A stretch of 64,000 bases of DNA from Lophium mytilinum (GCA_010093605.1 MU004188.1:1436341-1500340); one strand, 5' to 3'. Shown: positions 1 through 15,400, counted from the stretch's first letter. Notes: generated from the sequence alone by a model not told the origin. Numbers and translations are program-made.

Positions 1-3000
1 ATAGCCTTACTATTTATATACTTACTATTATCTATAGTTTTACTATATCTATTATTTCTATTATTTCTATTCTTATATTTATGCTTATAGTTATTTTTAA
101 GCGCTATAAGTAGACTATATAAATTAACCTAAGGCCTATTATTAGCTTCTACCTATTAGAGTTTTACTTTAGATTGCCTATATAAAATAGCCTTCTTATA
201 AGATAACTTAGCTACCTAATAAGGTTGCCGTTTATATTTACTTAGGCTAGTACTAAGAATATTCTATAGGCCTACTATTACCGTAGCAGCGCTTATACTC
301 TTATCTATTATTTTTATAACCTTCTATTTAGGCATTCTAAATATTAAATAAGGTTCTACTTTAAGGGTATACTTTATATAGTATTCCGTAAGAAGTTTAT
401 TATAACTATTAGCGTTCTAATAGGGCTTCTATTTAGGCTAGGTATTATTATATCTAGTCTAGGCTATCTTATAGACTAAGTAAGGCTTCTTACCTATATA
501 TAGATTAAGTTAGCGGCCGTTAAACTAGAAGTTAAGAACTTTATTAATATAGAACTACCCTATAAAGCCGTCTTCTTCTATCTTAAGTATAGGTAGAGGT
601 TCTAGATATTATTCTAGAAGGGGCGTTTTATTAATTTAATAAAGTAGCTAGAGGTAGAATACTAGAAAGATTTCCTTTATAGACTTAGAAAGTTCTAGCT
701 TATAGGCTATATTATTAATAACCTATATTATATAAAAGGGACTAAAATTCTTATAGTTAAGGAACTTACTTAGCCGTATAGTATAAATATTCTTAGTATT
801 AAGTATAACTATATTATTAACCTTAAATTCTAGGGCAGGTAGATAGTTCCGGTTGGCTAGCTCCTTTATTTTTAACTAATTCTAGCGTAGTTTACCTTTA
901 AGAAACTTATGCAGGTTATAAATATAGGTAACTAGCTTTTTAGCTACATTAACGCCTTATCGCTCGGGTTCCGGGATAATAATACCCCGTAATAATAGTT
1001 CTAGCCCGCTGCGGGGCGTATAGCTCTTAGTAGCTTTAAAAGGTAATATACTAGTAGACTAGTTAATATTAGTATTAGCTTTAAACTTAGTAAAGGTAAT
1101 TAGGTTTACCTAGTTATCTTATAAGTAATAAATATATACGCGTAGGTATTACTTTAGGCCCGCGTTAATAATTTTAGTCTAGCTATTAGTTTCCGGGTAG
1201 GCTATTATAGATAGCTTTAGGTATATTTCTACGCGTTTATATAGATATTTCTAAAAGAAAGATATAAACTATATACCGCAGTTAGATATAATATAGTCTA
1301 GATAGCCTTCTTTATACTAGATCTAGTTAATAAAAGCTTAGGTAATATCCTCTAGCTCTATAGAGTCTAGAGAAATAAACTTATACTTCTTAGAAAGCCG
1401 GTTAATAACTACTATAACATATTAATATGTACAGCCCTTAATTATATAAGGGGGTAGCTTAGTAATAAAATTAATAGATATATCTATCTAGTATTAATTT
1501 AGAATAGGTAGTAGTTTAAGTAGGCTATACTTACTATTTTTATAGACCTTAGTGCATCTATATATTAGGTAGGCGTTAATATATATAGTAATAGAGTTTA
1601 TAATACCTAGCTAGTAGTACTAAGAGAAGAGGTAATAGTAGAGGGAGTTTCTTCTAGTATAGCCTCTAGGGAGAGAGTTATAGGCTTTTTTAATTAATTA
1701 TATATAGAGCTTTACGTTATATAGAATATATAGGCGGCCGTTAATAAATAGCCTATTTTTATAGATCTTATAGTTACTAAGCTTAATCTTAATTCCTTAT
1801 TTCTAAATAAGTTTAAGAGGAATTTATTATTTACCTATCTCTTTAGTATATATAATACGCTAGAGGATATTATCCTCTATATATATATAATTAATCTACT
1901 AAATAGTAGCGTTATTAGTATAATCCCCTAGTAAGTTCTTATCTAACTTATTACTAGGCTTAGACACCTTTAGCGCTTCTTCTTTAGTAGTAGAGTCTAT
2001 AGATTTAAAGGTAATTAGCGCTATAACTTTAGAGGCAGCGTTCTATAGATCTTTATCTAACTTACTATAATTAGCTATAGCCTTAGTTAAGCGCCTCTTT
2101 ACTCTTATTCTATTAGCTACTAGAATAATATATAGAATATCTATAGGGTATTATTCTATAACTTTATATATTAGCTTAGCGAGCCGGATAATAGATACTT
2201 TCTATTTATTAAAAAGTATACTAGCGAGCTAGAGGGCTTAGTATATTTCTTCTAGTAGGTTCCTCTTCTTTAATACTATTTATATTTAATATATAGTTCT
2301 AGAGTTATTTAAATTATCTAGAATATTACTAGGCCTATAAGTAAGGCTATTAGGCTTAGTTAACTACTTACCTAGTTGCTAGTTTAGAATAAAATTAAAC
2401 TATAAGAGGTATTTAGCCTAATAGGCTTAGTAGTAATTAAGCTATTTTAATAATATAAAGTATTCTAGGTTCTTATAATCTATTTATATAAGTATAGGGT
2501 TAATTACGCTAGTAAGCTTAGGGCGCTATTCTTTAAAGGCGCGGATAATAGTAAGTAACTCCTTATTATATATCTTATAGTTATATTTAGCTAAAGTTAT
2601 TTTCTTAGAAAGAAAGGTAATAGGGCGGAGGATTCTATCTAGGCCTTATTAAGAGAGGATAGCGGTAATAATATAGTTAGATGCGTCTATTTCTAATATA
2701 TAGTCTAGGTCTAGATTAAAGTAGACTAAGACTAGTGCTAAAAGAAAAGAGGCTTTAAGCTTCTTAAAGGCTTACACTACTAGACTATTAGTAAGTAAGA
2801 GAAAATTACCTTATTCTATAGTTTTCTTAGTAAGCTTAGTTAATAGAGTAGTAATTTATAAGTATTCTATAATAAATTATTAGTAGAAGTTATAAAAACT
2901 AAGAAATAATTATATATTCTTAATATTACGCGGCAGCTTCTAGTTCTAGATAGCGCTAACTTTATTTAGGTCTATTTCTATACTATTAGGCGTAATAATA

Positions 3001-6000
3001 AGTCTAAGATACTTAACGCGTTTAACTAAAAAGTAATATTTATTAATATTAAGGAAGAGTTCTATATTACGCAGGGCTATAAGAATATTTATATAGTCTC
3101 TTTTATAGTTCTTTTTATTATTACTATAGATAAGAATATTATCTATATAGGCTATATAGTAGATATCTAGATATAGATAAAGTATAGAATTAATAAAGAA
3201 TTAGAACGTTCTAGAAGTATTATATAAGCTAAAAGGCATAACATTAAATTTAAAGATACTATATCGGGTGCAGAATACTATCTTAGGTTAATTACTATCT
3301 TTAATATAGATATTATTAAAGGCTGCAATAATATTAAAGATAGAGTATATCTTAGCTTTATAAAGCTGCGTAATTATATTATATAGAAGAGAAGGGGCGT
3401 TTCTATTCTTAACTATAATTTTATTTAATAAGTAGTAATTAATATAGATATAGAGTCCTCCGCCTAGTTTATAGATAATAATAACTAGCACTATAAAGAG
3501 TAATATACTAGAATAGATAAAGCTTTTACTAAGTATTTTATTAATATAGGCTTTAACGGCCTGTAATTTATTACGGGAAAGGCTATACTAACGCGGGACT
3601 AGTAGTTTTATATTAGGGTCTTTAAAATTAATAGTATAATTAACGCTAGGCCTATATAGAGGCAGCTTATTAGCTACTTATAGATTAAATGCGTCTAAAA
3701 TCTAGTAGAAGAAGGGAGAAACCTTCTATTATAGCTAGTCCTTAGTATATAGTAATTTAGTTATTTTCTCTTTAAATTAGCGGTAGTTTTTAGCAGTAAT
3801 ACTAGCTAGATTTACTACCTATTATCTATATATATATTACTTATCTATATTCTATAGTTAATCTAGTTACTTAAAGTCTTATAAACTAATAGTTATAACT
3901 ATATCTTTATTATATTTAGCTATAATAGAATAGGCGTACGCGGAGATAAATTAAATATTATATGCTAGCGGCTTATCTAGTAGAACTAGTTTAGGCGGAA
4001 GAGGCTTGCCATTATAATTAAGCTAAGGGGAGTCTTCCGCGTTATTAGGGCCCTTAATAGTTAGGGTAAGGTTAGGGTTAAAGTTAGAGTTAGAGTTAGA
4101 GTTAGAGTTAGAGTTATATTAAGAGCTATAGAAGTCGCCTAGGTTTTAATATAGTTTAATTTTAATATATTTTAAATAAATAAGGCTCTTTATAATAACT
4201 AGCCTACTATAATAGAGGTAGTTAGATATATAGTAGTTAGATTAGAAGATAAGTTGCGTCTTTCTAAAGCTAATAGTAGGGTTATAAAGTTAAAGCTAGG
4301 GCATGCCTAGAATTATATTATATTATCTAGTATTAGTAATATAGTAGATAATAGTATTATAGTAGTTACCTATATAGAAGGTAATATCTACTATATAGTC
4401 TAATATAATAGAGGGCTTACTATTAGTAAGCTTAAGAATAATAGGTTATAAAAGAAGTTAGGTAGATATCTTATAATAGCGCGCGGTCTTTAAATAAAGA
4501 AACTAAGAGCCTAATTCTATATTAGAAAGAATCTTAGCAGTAAATAAATTAGAATTAGATTAGAGAATACTACCTAAGAAGCTAAACTATTTGCTGTTAA
4601 CTAGTTAAGGCGTAAGCGCAGATATACGCATAATAACCGGCTTAATTTCTTATTTTAAAATAGTAATCCTATCTATAACCGCTCTTAATTTTCTATTATT
4701 AAAGGCTATTAGAGATTCTTAGTAGTAACTATTACTAAAAACTAAGTATTTTCTATTATCTTATTATAGGTAGAGCCGCTAGTATATATAGCGCTAATAT
4801 TAACGCCGGTAAGATTAATCTTATCTATAAGGCCGTTAACCTTATAGATTAGAACTAGCTATTAGCTAATATATAGTATATTACTATTAGCTATATATCC
4901 GCGCTCTAGATAGTTCTAGTAGCGGCCTAGCTACTTAAGGCGCGTAATAGTGCGGTAATTGCGGCTAAAGGGGCCTAGTAAATTATTTATAGTAGTAGTA
5001 GTACTAGAAGTAGTATTACTAGTATTATTCTTAGATATGCGCTTAGTATTAGTAAGTAGCAGGTAATAAGGTATAGTAGAGGTTAAGCTTACGCCTATAG
5101 GTTTATAGGTATTACGCATAGACTTAGAAGTCTTCTTCTCTTTACTCTTATTTAGCTTAATAATATTAAGCTATAATTCTAGAGTCTATAGAAATATAAT
5201 AAAAGTTATTATATTACTATCTTATCTATTAGTAGCTTTATACTTAAGGCTATTAGTAAGATTATATTATATATAGTAGATCTTCTTAGGATCTTTAAGA
5301 TAGAGGGAGGCTACACTAGTATTAAAGTATTCTACCTAGGTTATAACGCGCTTATCTTTTTCTTGCATAAACTTACTATTATATAAATTAGTGCGTATAT
5401 TAGCTGCCTTATTAAAAGGTCTATAGACCTTATCTAGATTATTAATTAGTTCTTCTATAGAGAGGTATAGCTTATTACTATTAGGTTTAGCGTAATAGAA
5501 GATTATATTAAAGGCTTCTTTCTTAAGCTAGTTATAGATATATACTATATAATAATGCGCGGTAGTATATAGTAGTGTGTAGATATCTAGCTTACTAAGT
5601 ACCTATATGCGCTACTACTAATAGAATAGCTTATTCTTATTACTACTACTAAACTTATCTAGATTAGGGTAATAAGATATTGCCGTATATATACTAAGAT
5701 TCTAAACGGGCGTAAATAGAGTAGCAGACTTACTCTTAATAGATTTAAACTATAGAGGCTAGCTAATAGAATAATAGTAGACTAGTACTGCAGGTATAGA
5801 AGAGCAGGTGCTATTATTATTATTATCTAAATTATAGTTAGGGTCTAAGAGCTATAGATAAGTCTATAGATAAGTCTATTAATAAAGCTATTATTTAAGC
5901 TCTTTAATATAAGTAGTAAGCTTTTTATATATCTCTTTAAGAGTTTAGTACTTACTATACTAATAATTATAATATAGGCGCATCTAGTTAAGCTTAAGGT

Positions 6001-7300
6001 TAGCCTAATAACTACTTATAACTTACTATAGCTACTTAGTATAATAGGCCTCTAATTCTTATTCTACTATAGTAGTATTATTAGAGGTATCCTATTTATA
6101 CTTCTAGTACTTATTCTAGAGGTTATTATAGAGCTTATCTTTTTTATTAGCTTCTTTAAAGCCTACTTTATACTCTATATAGAGCTTCTAAAAGAATTTC
6201 TACTATACTAGATTATTCTTATTTACTATAGTAGTAAACTCTATTTTATTAGTAACTATAGTATTAATAGTTATAGTACTATTACTATAATAGTTAAGAA
6301 GCTAGACTAGTAGCTATATATAGTATTATAGGTTAGTTTTTTATAGTTTCTCTAGAATATCTATATACTTAGGTTTAGCGTCTAGAACCTATTTAGTTTT
6401 ATAGTATGTAACTAGAATAAAGGCTTATTAGTCTACTATAGATACTTAGTAATAAGCGTTATATAGCTTACTACTACTAGCTTAAGTATAAGGGTTATAT
6501 ATATTATCTTCTATAATAAATTAAATAGCGCGCTTATCTAGGGCGTTTATACTAGGCGTTATAAAGCCGCCTTTATTATTAGAGTTATAGTCTAGGTTAA
6601 GTTTATTAGTAATATTCTAGGTTAAGGTTCTAGTAGTATTAACTTATTTATCTACTAAGCGTTTAGGGCGCTAGGTATTAGCGCGCTAGTTATTAGTGCG
6701 CTAGGTATTAGTATACTAGGTATTATCTATAGTCTATAAGAAGGCTTAGGTATTAGTATTTAGAATTAGTCCTCTAGTTCTATATTAGAAGCTAGAAATA
6801 ATAGCTAAAGTAGAAGAGCCCTTAGCTATACCTTAAAAGCGCGTAAGTTATATAGTATAGTAAGCTTCTTTATTACTAGCAGTTAATAGAGTTATAGAAG
6901 TATAGGTAATTAGTAGTCCTTCTAAAGTATTTAGGTTAGTACTATTTATAGCGCCTAGAGTCTTTAGATTATCTTAAAGTCTAGCTATTAGATTAACTAG
7001 CTTATTTAAAGAAGGCGGTGCTAGATTATCTACTAGATTAGATTTAGGTGCCGCGCGTAGCTATATAGCTAGGCCGGCTAGTATTTAAGTTATTTTAGTA
7101 AAAACGCCTAGATCTTATAATAGAGTTCTAGAAAAAATTAATAAGATTCTAAGTATAGAAGAGTAAGCTTAGATTATATAGAGGGCTAATATAATATAAG
7201 TAATAGAGTGTATTAACTATTATAAAAATCTAAGCTAAGAAGAAGAGAGAGAGCTAGAAGCTCTTAAAAGGTTATAGTTTAATGCCGGCGCATAGGCCGC
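1..7300 (-). mobile_element. RIP-degraded Ty3/Gypsy chromovirus remnant
   Basis: Read on the minus strand, the block keeps a Gypsy order: a gag-like frame (about 7,250-5,000), reverse transcriptase (about 3,600-2,900), RNase H (about 2,700-2,300), integrase (about 1,900-700) and a C-terminal extension (about 700-300) resembling the chromodomain linker. The RT frame around 3,110-3,250 reads VMPFSLYNTSRTF, then YIDNILIYS, a damaged form of the family's VMPFGL...FQ and YxDDILIYS motifs (D to N by G-to-A change). At 734-751 an SPFYII-like sequence corresponds to the integrase GPY/F module. Every frame is broken, mainly by TAG. The left LTR lies near or beyond the window start and I could not define the right LTR. 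Outer limits are approximate; family assignment rests on these motifs. Confidence 0.8.
4060..4116. repeat. telomere-like hexamer array inside Gypsy remnant
   Basis: Two GTTAGGG-type units are followed by about five perfect TTAGAG hexamers. The array lies within the gag/protease part of the first Gypsy remnant. On the element's coding strand it would read as an alternating two-residue peptide repeat, so it may be a former coding repeat and not a telomeric one. Confidence 0.75.
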
Positions 7301-9174
7301 GGCCTAGCGCCTCGGGCTAGCGTCTTACTTAGGTTACGTAAGGGGCTGCATGTAACCTTAGCACGTAATTATTATAATTCTAGGTTTATACTATAATAGT
7401 AAATTCTATAACCTTAACTCTAATACTAATAGTTCTTATCTAGACTTTAAACCTAATAATAATTAGTGCGCGCGCCTAGCTAATAATAACCTTACTACTA
7501 ACTATTTATAATTATAATTACTTTATACTAAGCTATATTCTTACCTTTATATAATTACTTTACCGCACCTCTATACTATAATTAATAGCCTTATATAGTT
7601 TATTATAACTTTATATATAATAACTATAATAAGATTAGAATTCTTAGCTATATAAAGTAGGCTAAGCTATTATAATAGAAAAGCCCTTATAAGTAATACC
7701 TTAAGTATACTAGCTTCTTATATACTAGTATATAATTAATAATTAGCTAAACTACGCTATATAATTTACTATACTAGATAACTATTTACGCCCTTATAAT
7801 TTAAACCTAATATAGTCTATAATACTATTTTCTTTTTCTTTTTTCCTTTTTATTTTCTTCTAGTATTCTTAAATAGGGGGGTAGTATAATAGATTATACT
7901 CTATTCTCTAGTTATATATTTACCTATTACTAGCCTTCTACCTCTATATCTATTATATTACCTAGCGCCGCCTATATACTAGCTTACCTAGCGCCTATAC
8001 ACCTCTCTCTTTTCTATATATATAGTTTCTTTCTAGAAGCCTCTCTTTCTACTTCTTATATAACCTCTTAAAATTAACCTATCTAGTTACCTTATACTAC
8101 TAAGCTTTTCTATACTATAACTATAATATTTTAAATATAAGGTATTATTCTAGATATAGCTTAAAATAGTTTTCTATAGTATAATATATTTTACTATAGT
8201 AGAAATATTTCTTAAAGTTAGTTCTTTTATATTTTTTTAGTACCCCCGCACTCTTTAAATAGGTTAATTTAGTAGCTACTATAGCTATATTATCGCTCTT
8301 ATAGTTCTTTTAAAGTTTCTTCTTATAGATAGCGGCTTAGATAGTAGTTCTAAAAGTAACTAGTTCTTCTAGAATAATACTATCTTTATCTTAGAGTAGA
8401 ATAAGAGTTTATTTCTAGCTAAATACTATTTTAAATATACGCTAGCTAGGTTTAAGTCCCTTAAGAAATTATATTAAGAGATAGACCTTATCTTATATAA
8501 AGTATAGGTTTAATATATATATCTCTATAAATACTTCTTATAGTTTCTCTATATAGTTCTTAATTTCTTTATAGTTAGTAAGAGTAATAGTAGTAAACTT
8601 CTTTCTAAGTAATATAAATTCTACGCTTCTAGTAGGTTAAAAGTAGTAGTTAAGTATTACTAGAATATTATAAATAGTATTAACTCTAGTAATTTTATTT
8701 TATATATTAGTTCTATATTAATTTTAAATAGAAGAGTATACTTTTTCTTATTTATCTTTCTATATATCTAGTAAAAGCTAGAGAGTAATTATTACTTATT
8801 TAAAATTATCTTTAAAGAGTTATAACTTATTTATATATACTATCTATTATACTACTATTAAATTTATACCTAGTTCTACTAGAGGGTTTACTTTTATTAC
8901 TAACTCTAGTTTATACTAGTAGTAGTATAGTAGAGACCTATAACTATTTATTATAATCTAGTTATAAATTTCCCTTTTCTATATATTCTATCTATTAGAA
9001 GACTCTAGCTTCTTAATTTTATCTACTCTAGCTATAGCTATAATACTATTCTTAGTAGATATAGTAGAGAGATAGAGAGAGTATATAGCTTATAGTAGAG
9101 TTAAAAGAAATTTAAAAAATAGATATAGATAGGTTAGATATATCTAGTAACTAGTTTATTAGTAATAGAGATAA
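7300..9174. other. AT-rich, unassigned transposon-derived stretch
   Basis: This is RIP-like sequence between the two Gypsy elements. It should contain the 5' LTR of the first element, but I could not fix its ends. A G-run followed by TAGTATAATAG near 7,876-7,893 resembles a polypurine tract/LTR junction. On the minus strand, about 8,250-8,400 keeps a fairly open but unrecognised frame. No intact gene is visible. Confidence 0.5.
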
Positions 9175-9179
9175 TTATA

Positions 9180-9398
9180 TATTATAGTATAATAGTAGAT
9201 TATAGAGAAGACTTAATATTAGTATATATAGATAAAGTAGCTATAAGAAAGAGAAAAGGGCGCGGAGCGCCGGCTAAGAGGTAGATAAGACTAGTACTAA
9301 GCCTAGTTATATAATAGTAATTATATATAAAAGAGTATATAATACTATTATATATATTAGAAATATATTATAATAGAGGTTATATTATAGCTATAATA
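9180..9398 (-). repeat. LTR of second Gypsy element (3' LTR)
   Basis: A 219-bp direct repeat starts TATTATAG and ends CTATAATA. The ends are perfect inverted complements; before RIP they would fit the usual TG...CA termini. It aligns without gaps to 17,214-17,415 plus 24,711-24,727. Over the first 202 positions I count 12 differences, all transitions. A polypurine tract lies directly inside it on the minus strand, marking this as the 3' LTR. Confidence 0.9.
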
Positions 9399-9416
9399 CT
9401 ACCTCCCCCTCTAAAA
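9399..9416 (-). other. polypurine tract of second Gypsy element
   Basis: On the minus strand, a purine-rich AGAGGGGGAGGTAG run directly abuts the LTR terminus TATTATAG. This is the expected place for the plus-strand priming site of an LTR retrotransposon, and it sets the element's orientation. Confidence 0.75.
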
Positions 9417-12400
9417 GAAACTATCTACTATATTTTAGCCTTTCTATTTTATACTTACTATGCATAGGCAGTTCTTTCTAATTAGTTTTTTTTTAATTAA
9501 TTCTTCTAATTATATAGTCTTACTATAGTTATATAGTATTACTATAATTCTTTTTAACTATTTAGTCTTTTATATAGTATTATAAACTATAGGTACTATA
9601 TAGGCGTAATATAAATTAGTATAGAAGTTAAACTTATAAACCTTTATATTACCTATTACCTTATAGTCTACTAGAGTAGCATCTTCTAATAGGTAAAGTT
9701 AGTAATTACTTAGCTAGCTAGCGCTATTTAGCTTTAGTAATATCTAGTTTAAGTATCTACTTCTATAGTCTTAATATAATTATAGCTAGTAGAGGTTTCT
9801 AGTACTTAGGCTTCTTAAAAGATTTATAAGGGCCGGCGGCGTTAAAGTATTAATAATAGTAATCTATTATAATATTATAGTAATTAAATATACTTTTATA
9901 TAATTTCTACTTAGGTTTAGCGTTCTAGTTAGAGTAACTAGTATAGTAGATCTTATACTATAAGAGGCCTTTAGTACCTATAGTAGAATTAATTATTACT
10001 TTATTAATTCTTAAGTTAATAATATTATTAATATCCTACTATTTAAAACCTTTCTAATTAATTTTAATAGGGCTAGATTTATTATATATCTAGCCTTTAA
10101 GCAGCTTATAAGTAACTCTATAGAGTAACTATAGATAAAAGATATTAAATAGCCCCTTTATAGTTCGCGGTAGTATAAGCTTATAAATACTATTATTAAT
10201 AACGCATATTATTTTATATAGCTCTAGCTACTTATAGTTAAGTAACTTATTTAAATATTAGGTTTTAATATTATAAGCATCTAGTATTACTTTATTATTA
10301 ATTTTAAATTCTAGTGTAGGCTTACGCTTAAGATTTATATAGTGGGCTTAATATACTTATACCTAGATAAGCTTATCTTATAGAAAGAGTTAAAGCTAAT
10401 TAATTTATTTAGCTAGCGCGTTAGCTTTCTCTTAAAGTAATTTCTAGGGGCCCTTTAGTTTAATAGAGTTATCTACTAGTTTTAATTCTAAGCGCAGATT
10501 ATAGCCTTTAGTTGCTATAAATAGTAATACACCTATTATTATTTTAGCGTAGTTAGCCTTAAATTTAGTAATAGGTAGAAAGTCTATCTAGTTATTTTAT
10601 TTATAATTAATATAGGCTTATAGGTACTATTTTAAAGCTATATTTATAATCTTAGTTTATCTATCTATTTCTAGATAAAATAATAAAGAGAGCTTTAGTA
10701 ATATACTAATATAGGCGTAGAGACATTTCTAGAAATAGAAAATAAATTAAGTACTATAGTCTAATATAATAGTATATAGATAGCCTTTCTTACACTAGAC
10801 CTATTTAATAAATACTTAGATAACTAGCTTAACTTCTATAGAATTAAGCAGGATAAACTTTCTCTTTTTAGATAGTTAATTAACTATAACTATAATATAC
10901 TTATATTACCTACCCTATTATTTATAGATAGATAGTAGGCTAATAAAGTTAACTAAGATATTATACTAGTAGTAATATAGAATTAGTAGTAGGTAAAGAA
11001 GGCCTTACTTACCTTCTCTAGAGTACTTTAAGTAGTAATAGGTTATATAAGCGCCTATATACTAATTAATATTAGATATTATAAGAGGCTAGTAATAGTA
11101 GTTACTTAGCCTAGCGTATATAGAAGTTATTTTAGTATAACTAGCTAGTTTAGATTTATATATAGATTAGATAATTATAGTATATAGCTTTAGTATAGCT
11201 AGTATATATAGCTTCTTCTAAATATAAAGAAAGTTATTAATTATATTATAATTACTAAGCTTAATTTATAAGTAGTAGTCTTAGTAGAATTATACTAGTA
11301 GTTATTATTTATTATATTATTTAGCGTATTTAATTACTTATATAATAGGATTAGCTTAAAAGGCTTTCTTTACTTATTATAGTATTTAATTACTAGTTAG
11401 AACTAGCTTTAATATATTATATAGCTTAGTATTAGAAGCTTATCTATTATTAGTAAAAGAATTCTTTATCTTATCTCTTACTATAGAGGTTATTCTAGAA
11501 TCCTTTATCTTATCTAAAGGCTCTAGTTATAATTATATTTATCTAGTATAAGTAACTATAAGCTAAAGTTTATTAGCGCTATTAGGTTAATTAAATTTAC
11601 TAAGATTATAGAGTATTAAGGCAAGATCTATAACTATATACTTTAGAGCGTTCTCTATAAGTATATAGGCTAAGTTAATAGCGTAATATATATTAGGCTT
11701 ATAGTTAGTAGGTTTAAGTATAACTTACTTTTAATACTTATAGTAAGTATTACCTTTAAATAGTTTATTACTAGGTTACCTAGTAAGAAGATCTAGTTTA
11801 TTATTAAGTTTACTAGGTTTATATATAATCTTAAAGTTAAATTTAGCTAAGAATTTAGCCTAGCAGGCCTAATAGTAATTAAGGCGCTTAGTTATTATAA
11901 ATATTTAAAGATTCTTATAGTTAGATATAATATTAATAGGGCTACTATACTTCTAGCCTTAGCTAGCTAGTTCTAGGCGCTAGTCTTTAAACACTAAAAT
12001 AATAGTAAAAAGTTTTTTATTATAAATAGCGTAGTTAATTTACTATAGTATTATTCTTTATAATATAAAAGTAATAGGTTATAAGATACTATCTAGTTAT
12101 ATTTATAATAGTACGGTAGTAATAGTATAGTCTAAGAAGTTATACTCTATCTATATTTTATAATCTAGATTCTATAGAGCTAGCTATAAAGTATTTCTAA
12201 AGTATTCTTTAATATATATAAACGCGCGTGCTTTATCTCTATTATTCTTCTAAGGGAACTTAAATAATTTCTTGGCGGAGAATATAAGTATAGAAAGAGG
12301 TATAGTAAATTTAGAATATCTAGTAATAAAATAATAATAGAAGTTATAAAAACCTAAGAAGGCTTAAATATCTTTAAGGTTTCTAGAGGTAGGCTAGTTA

Positions 12401-15400
12401 AGTACTATTTAGACCTTATAAGGGTCTATATAAATACTATTAATGCTAATAATAATACCTAAGTATTTAACTTCTTAAATAGTAAATTTAGATTTATAAA
12501 TATCTAGAAAGAGGCCGGCGTCTTTTAGTTATATAACTATAGAAATAATATACTTCTTATATTTTTTAAGGCTATTATTAAATATAAGTATATTATCTAT
12601 ATAGGCTATATAGTAGTAGTTAAGATCTTTATAAAGTATATTATTAATATAGGCTTAGAATAAACTAGAGGCATTATATAGGCTAAATAGAAGAACTATA
12701 AATTTAAATAGGCCCTATTATATTAGAAATACTATTTTATACTTATTACTCTCTTTAATATATAGGGCATTAAAAGCGCTAATAATATCTAGCTTAGTAT
12801 AGTATTTAGCTTTAGCTAGTAGTATAAGTATATCTTTAATAAGAGATAGTATATTATAGCTCTTAATTATAATATTATTTAGTTCTCTATAGTCTATATA
12901 GATATAAAGGCCGCCTCTAGGTTTCTTAATAATAAGTATAGGGGTAGTAAAAAAGAATAAGCTTAGTTAAATAAAGCCTTTAAAGTATATTTTATTAATA
13001 AATACTTTTATAATAGCGGCTTAGTCTCTAGAGAGGCTATAGATCTTCTATATAGGCGGTTTACTATTAGGTTAAAGATTAATTATATAATCTATATTAT
13101 AGTAAGAGGGTAATATATTAGCTACTTAGAAGTTCTAGGTATTATAGAGATAATAAAGCTAATCTAGAAGAAGCTACTTAATCTCTTTATTAGTAATAGA
13201 AGGTCTATTTATCTTATTAAAGAACTTTCTATAGTTAGCTAGATTAATTATAAATAGGTTAGATATAAATATAGCTTATTTCTTAGCTAAGGCATTATTA
13301 AGCTTAGTAAGCCTATAGAGAGTAGAATTATTAGCTATAGTATAAGTAGCCTTATTTTTATAGATATTAAGCTTATTAAAGTTATTATTCTATAGTTAAA
13401 TAATAGCGTTCTTCTTACCTTTATAGGTAAGCTTCTAGTATTTAGTAAGAAAGTTATTAGCTTTATTAAGATTAAGGCTAAGCTTATAGTAATAGTTAAT
13501 AATTTTATATAGAGTACTATTATATAGCTTCTTTTCTTTATAGATAATATCTTAGTTATAGCTATTACTCTAAACGCGTTAGTAGCTATCTATATATAGA
13601 TAGTTACTTATATAGTAGTTAAAGTTAAAATCTAGTATATATTCTCTCTATATAAAACGCGGCTTATATTACTTAAACTAGAGTATACTAAGAATAATAT
13701 TATAACTCTAAAGATTAGTAATATAGTACTATAGATATTTAATATAGGCTTTAAGTAATAGCGTAATTTAAGCTTTATATATAACTATAAGTATTAACTA
13801 GCTATTAGTAAGGCGCAGTAGTATTAGCTTTATAATTAGAACTATTATAAGCTTATAGGCTTTTATAAATATATATAATATAAAAGCTAGATATAAGTAG
13901 TCTATATCTATTAAGTACCTACTATTAATAATACTAGTAGTAGAAGTATAGATTCTATATTTAAAGTTAAGCTATTTCCCTTATATAACTTTCTTAGAAG
14001 AATTAATAGTATAGACTAAGAGCTAGAGTTTATCTAGCTTAGGGGGTGGTTACTCTAGTTTATAGATATAGGTAACTAATATACTTAGATAAATATCTAC
14101 TAGACTCTAACTATAACTATAGTTAGAGCCTAGAGAAAATTCTTACTATTTAAGAAGTTTTCTTATATAGTATTATTATTACTACTATTATAGTTAATAG
14201 TAGTAAGGGTATTACTAATTTTAATATTAAATGCGGAATTATCTATATAGTAGATTATAGAGAGCTTTAGATCTAGCTCTTTTTAGAAATAGATAAGATA
14301 TTATTATACTATTTCTTTAGAGGGAGAGGCGTTCTTTATATAGAAATAGTTATAATCTAATATATAATATTCTATCTTAAAATAGTTATAGTAGATATTC
14401 TTATTCTATTTACTAAGTACTTTAGTTACTATAGAAGAGAGATAAATATAGCAGGTATTACTATTATAGTTTTAGTAGTATAAGCTATTATCTATAATAG
14501 AATATAATAAGTATATTTTAGAGTTATAGTTAAAGTTCTATTAGAAGCTATAATTAGACTTATTAGTAAATAGCTTATTAGTATATTTTAAGCTATTACT
14601 ATTATTCTAGAAGGGGCTATTAGAATATTACTACTTACAGGCGCGTTTATATTTACTAGTAAGATAGAAGACTATATAGTTAATAGTAGTAATAAGTTCT
14701 AGCTAGTTTATATAGTTATTAGTAGCTCTAAAGATCTAACCTTTAAGTTTAGAAGTAATAAGGTGCTTAAGCTATTCTTTCTATTTAATAAAGTCTATAT
14801 CCTTATTAGAGTCTATAGATACTATCTTCTAGAACTAGAAAAAAAAGATAGTCTATTTCTTATTATATTTTATATACGCCTATTAGCTATAAAGCTTATT
14901 ATTTATAGCTATAGCTTTATTATTAATTATAAAATATAGGTCTATTACTTTAAATATTTCTTTAATTATTCTAAAGTTATTACTTATAGGGCAGTTCTAT
15001 TAAGTATAGCTATATATAATACTCTTAGTATATCTAATATAGTATAATTTAATATACTTAAGCTTAGCTTACTTATTATAGAAGTCTTAGGGTTTATTCT
15101 AGAAGATAGCGTAGGTATAAGCTTTCTATAATTTATACTTAGATATATTATTACATTCTTTAAACTTCTAAAGGTCGCGGAACTTAGTATAGAGCTAGTA
15201 GAGGCTAGTAGTAAGTTAGGTATTTAGATTATATAAGAAGTTAGATTAGGTAAAATAATTATAGTTAGAAGAATTATTACTATTAGTATTACCTTTATTA
15301 GAGATATAGCTATAGTTACTATACTTAGCTATATTATCTTATTAAGAGCGCGCTTAAGGCTATTACTAAATAGCTTATTAGTACTTCTTTTTATATTCTA

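Noticed and set aside
3288-5119. Short minus-strand ORFs at 3,288-3,491 and 4,931-5,119
   Set aside because: They are chance survivors within RIPed Gypsy reading frames, not independent genes.
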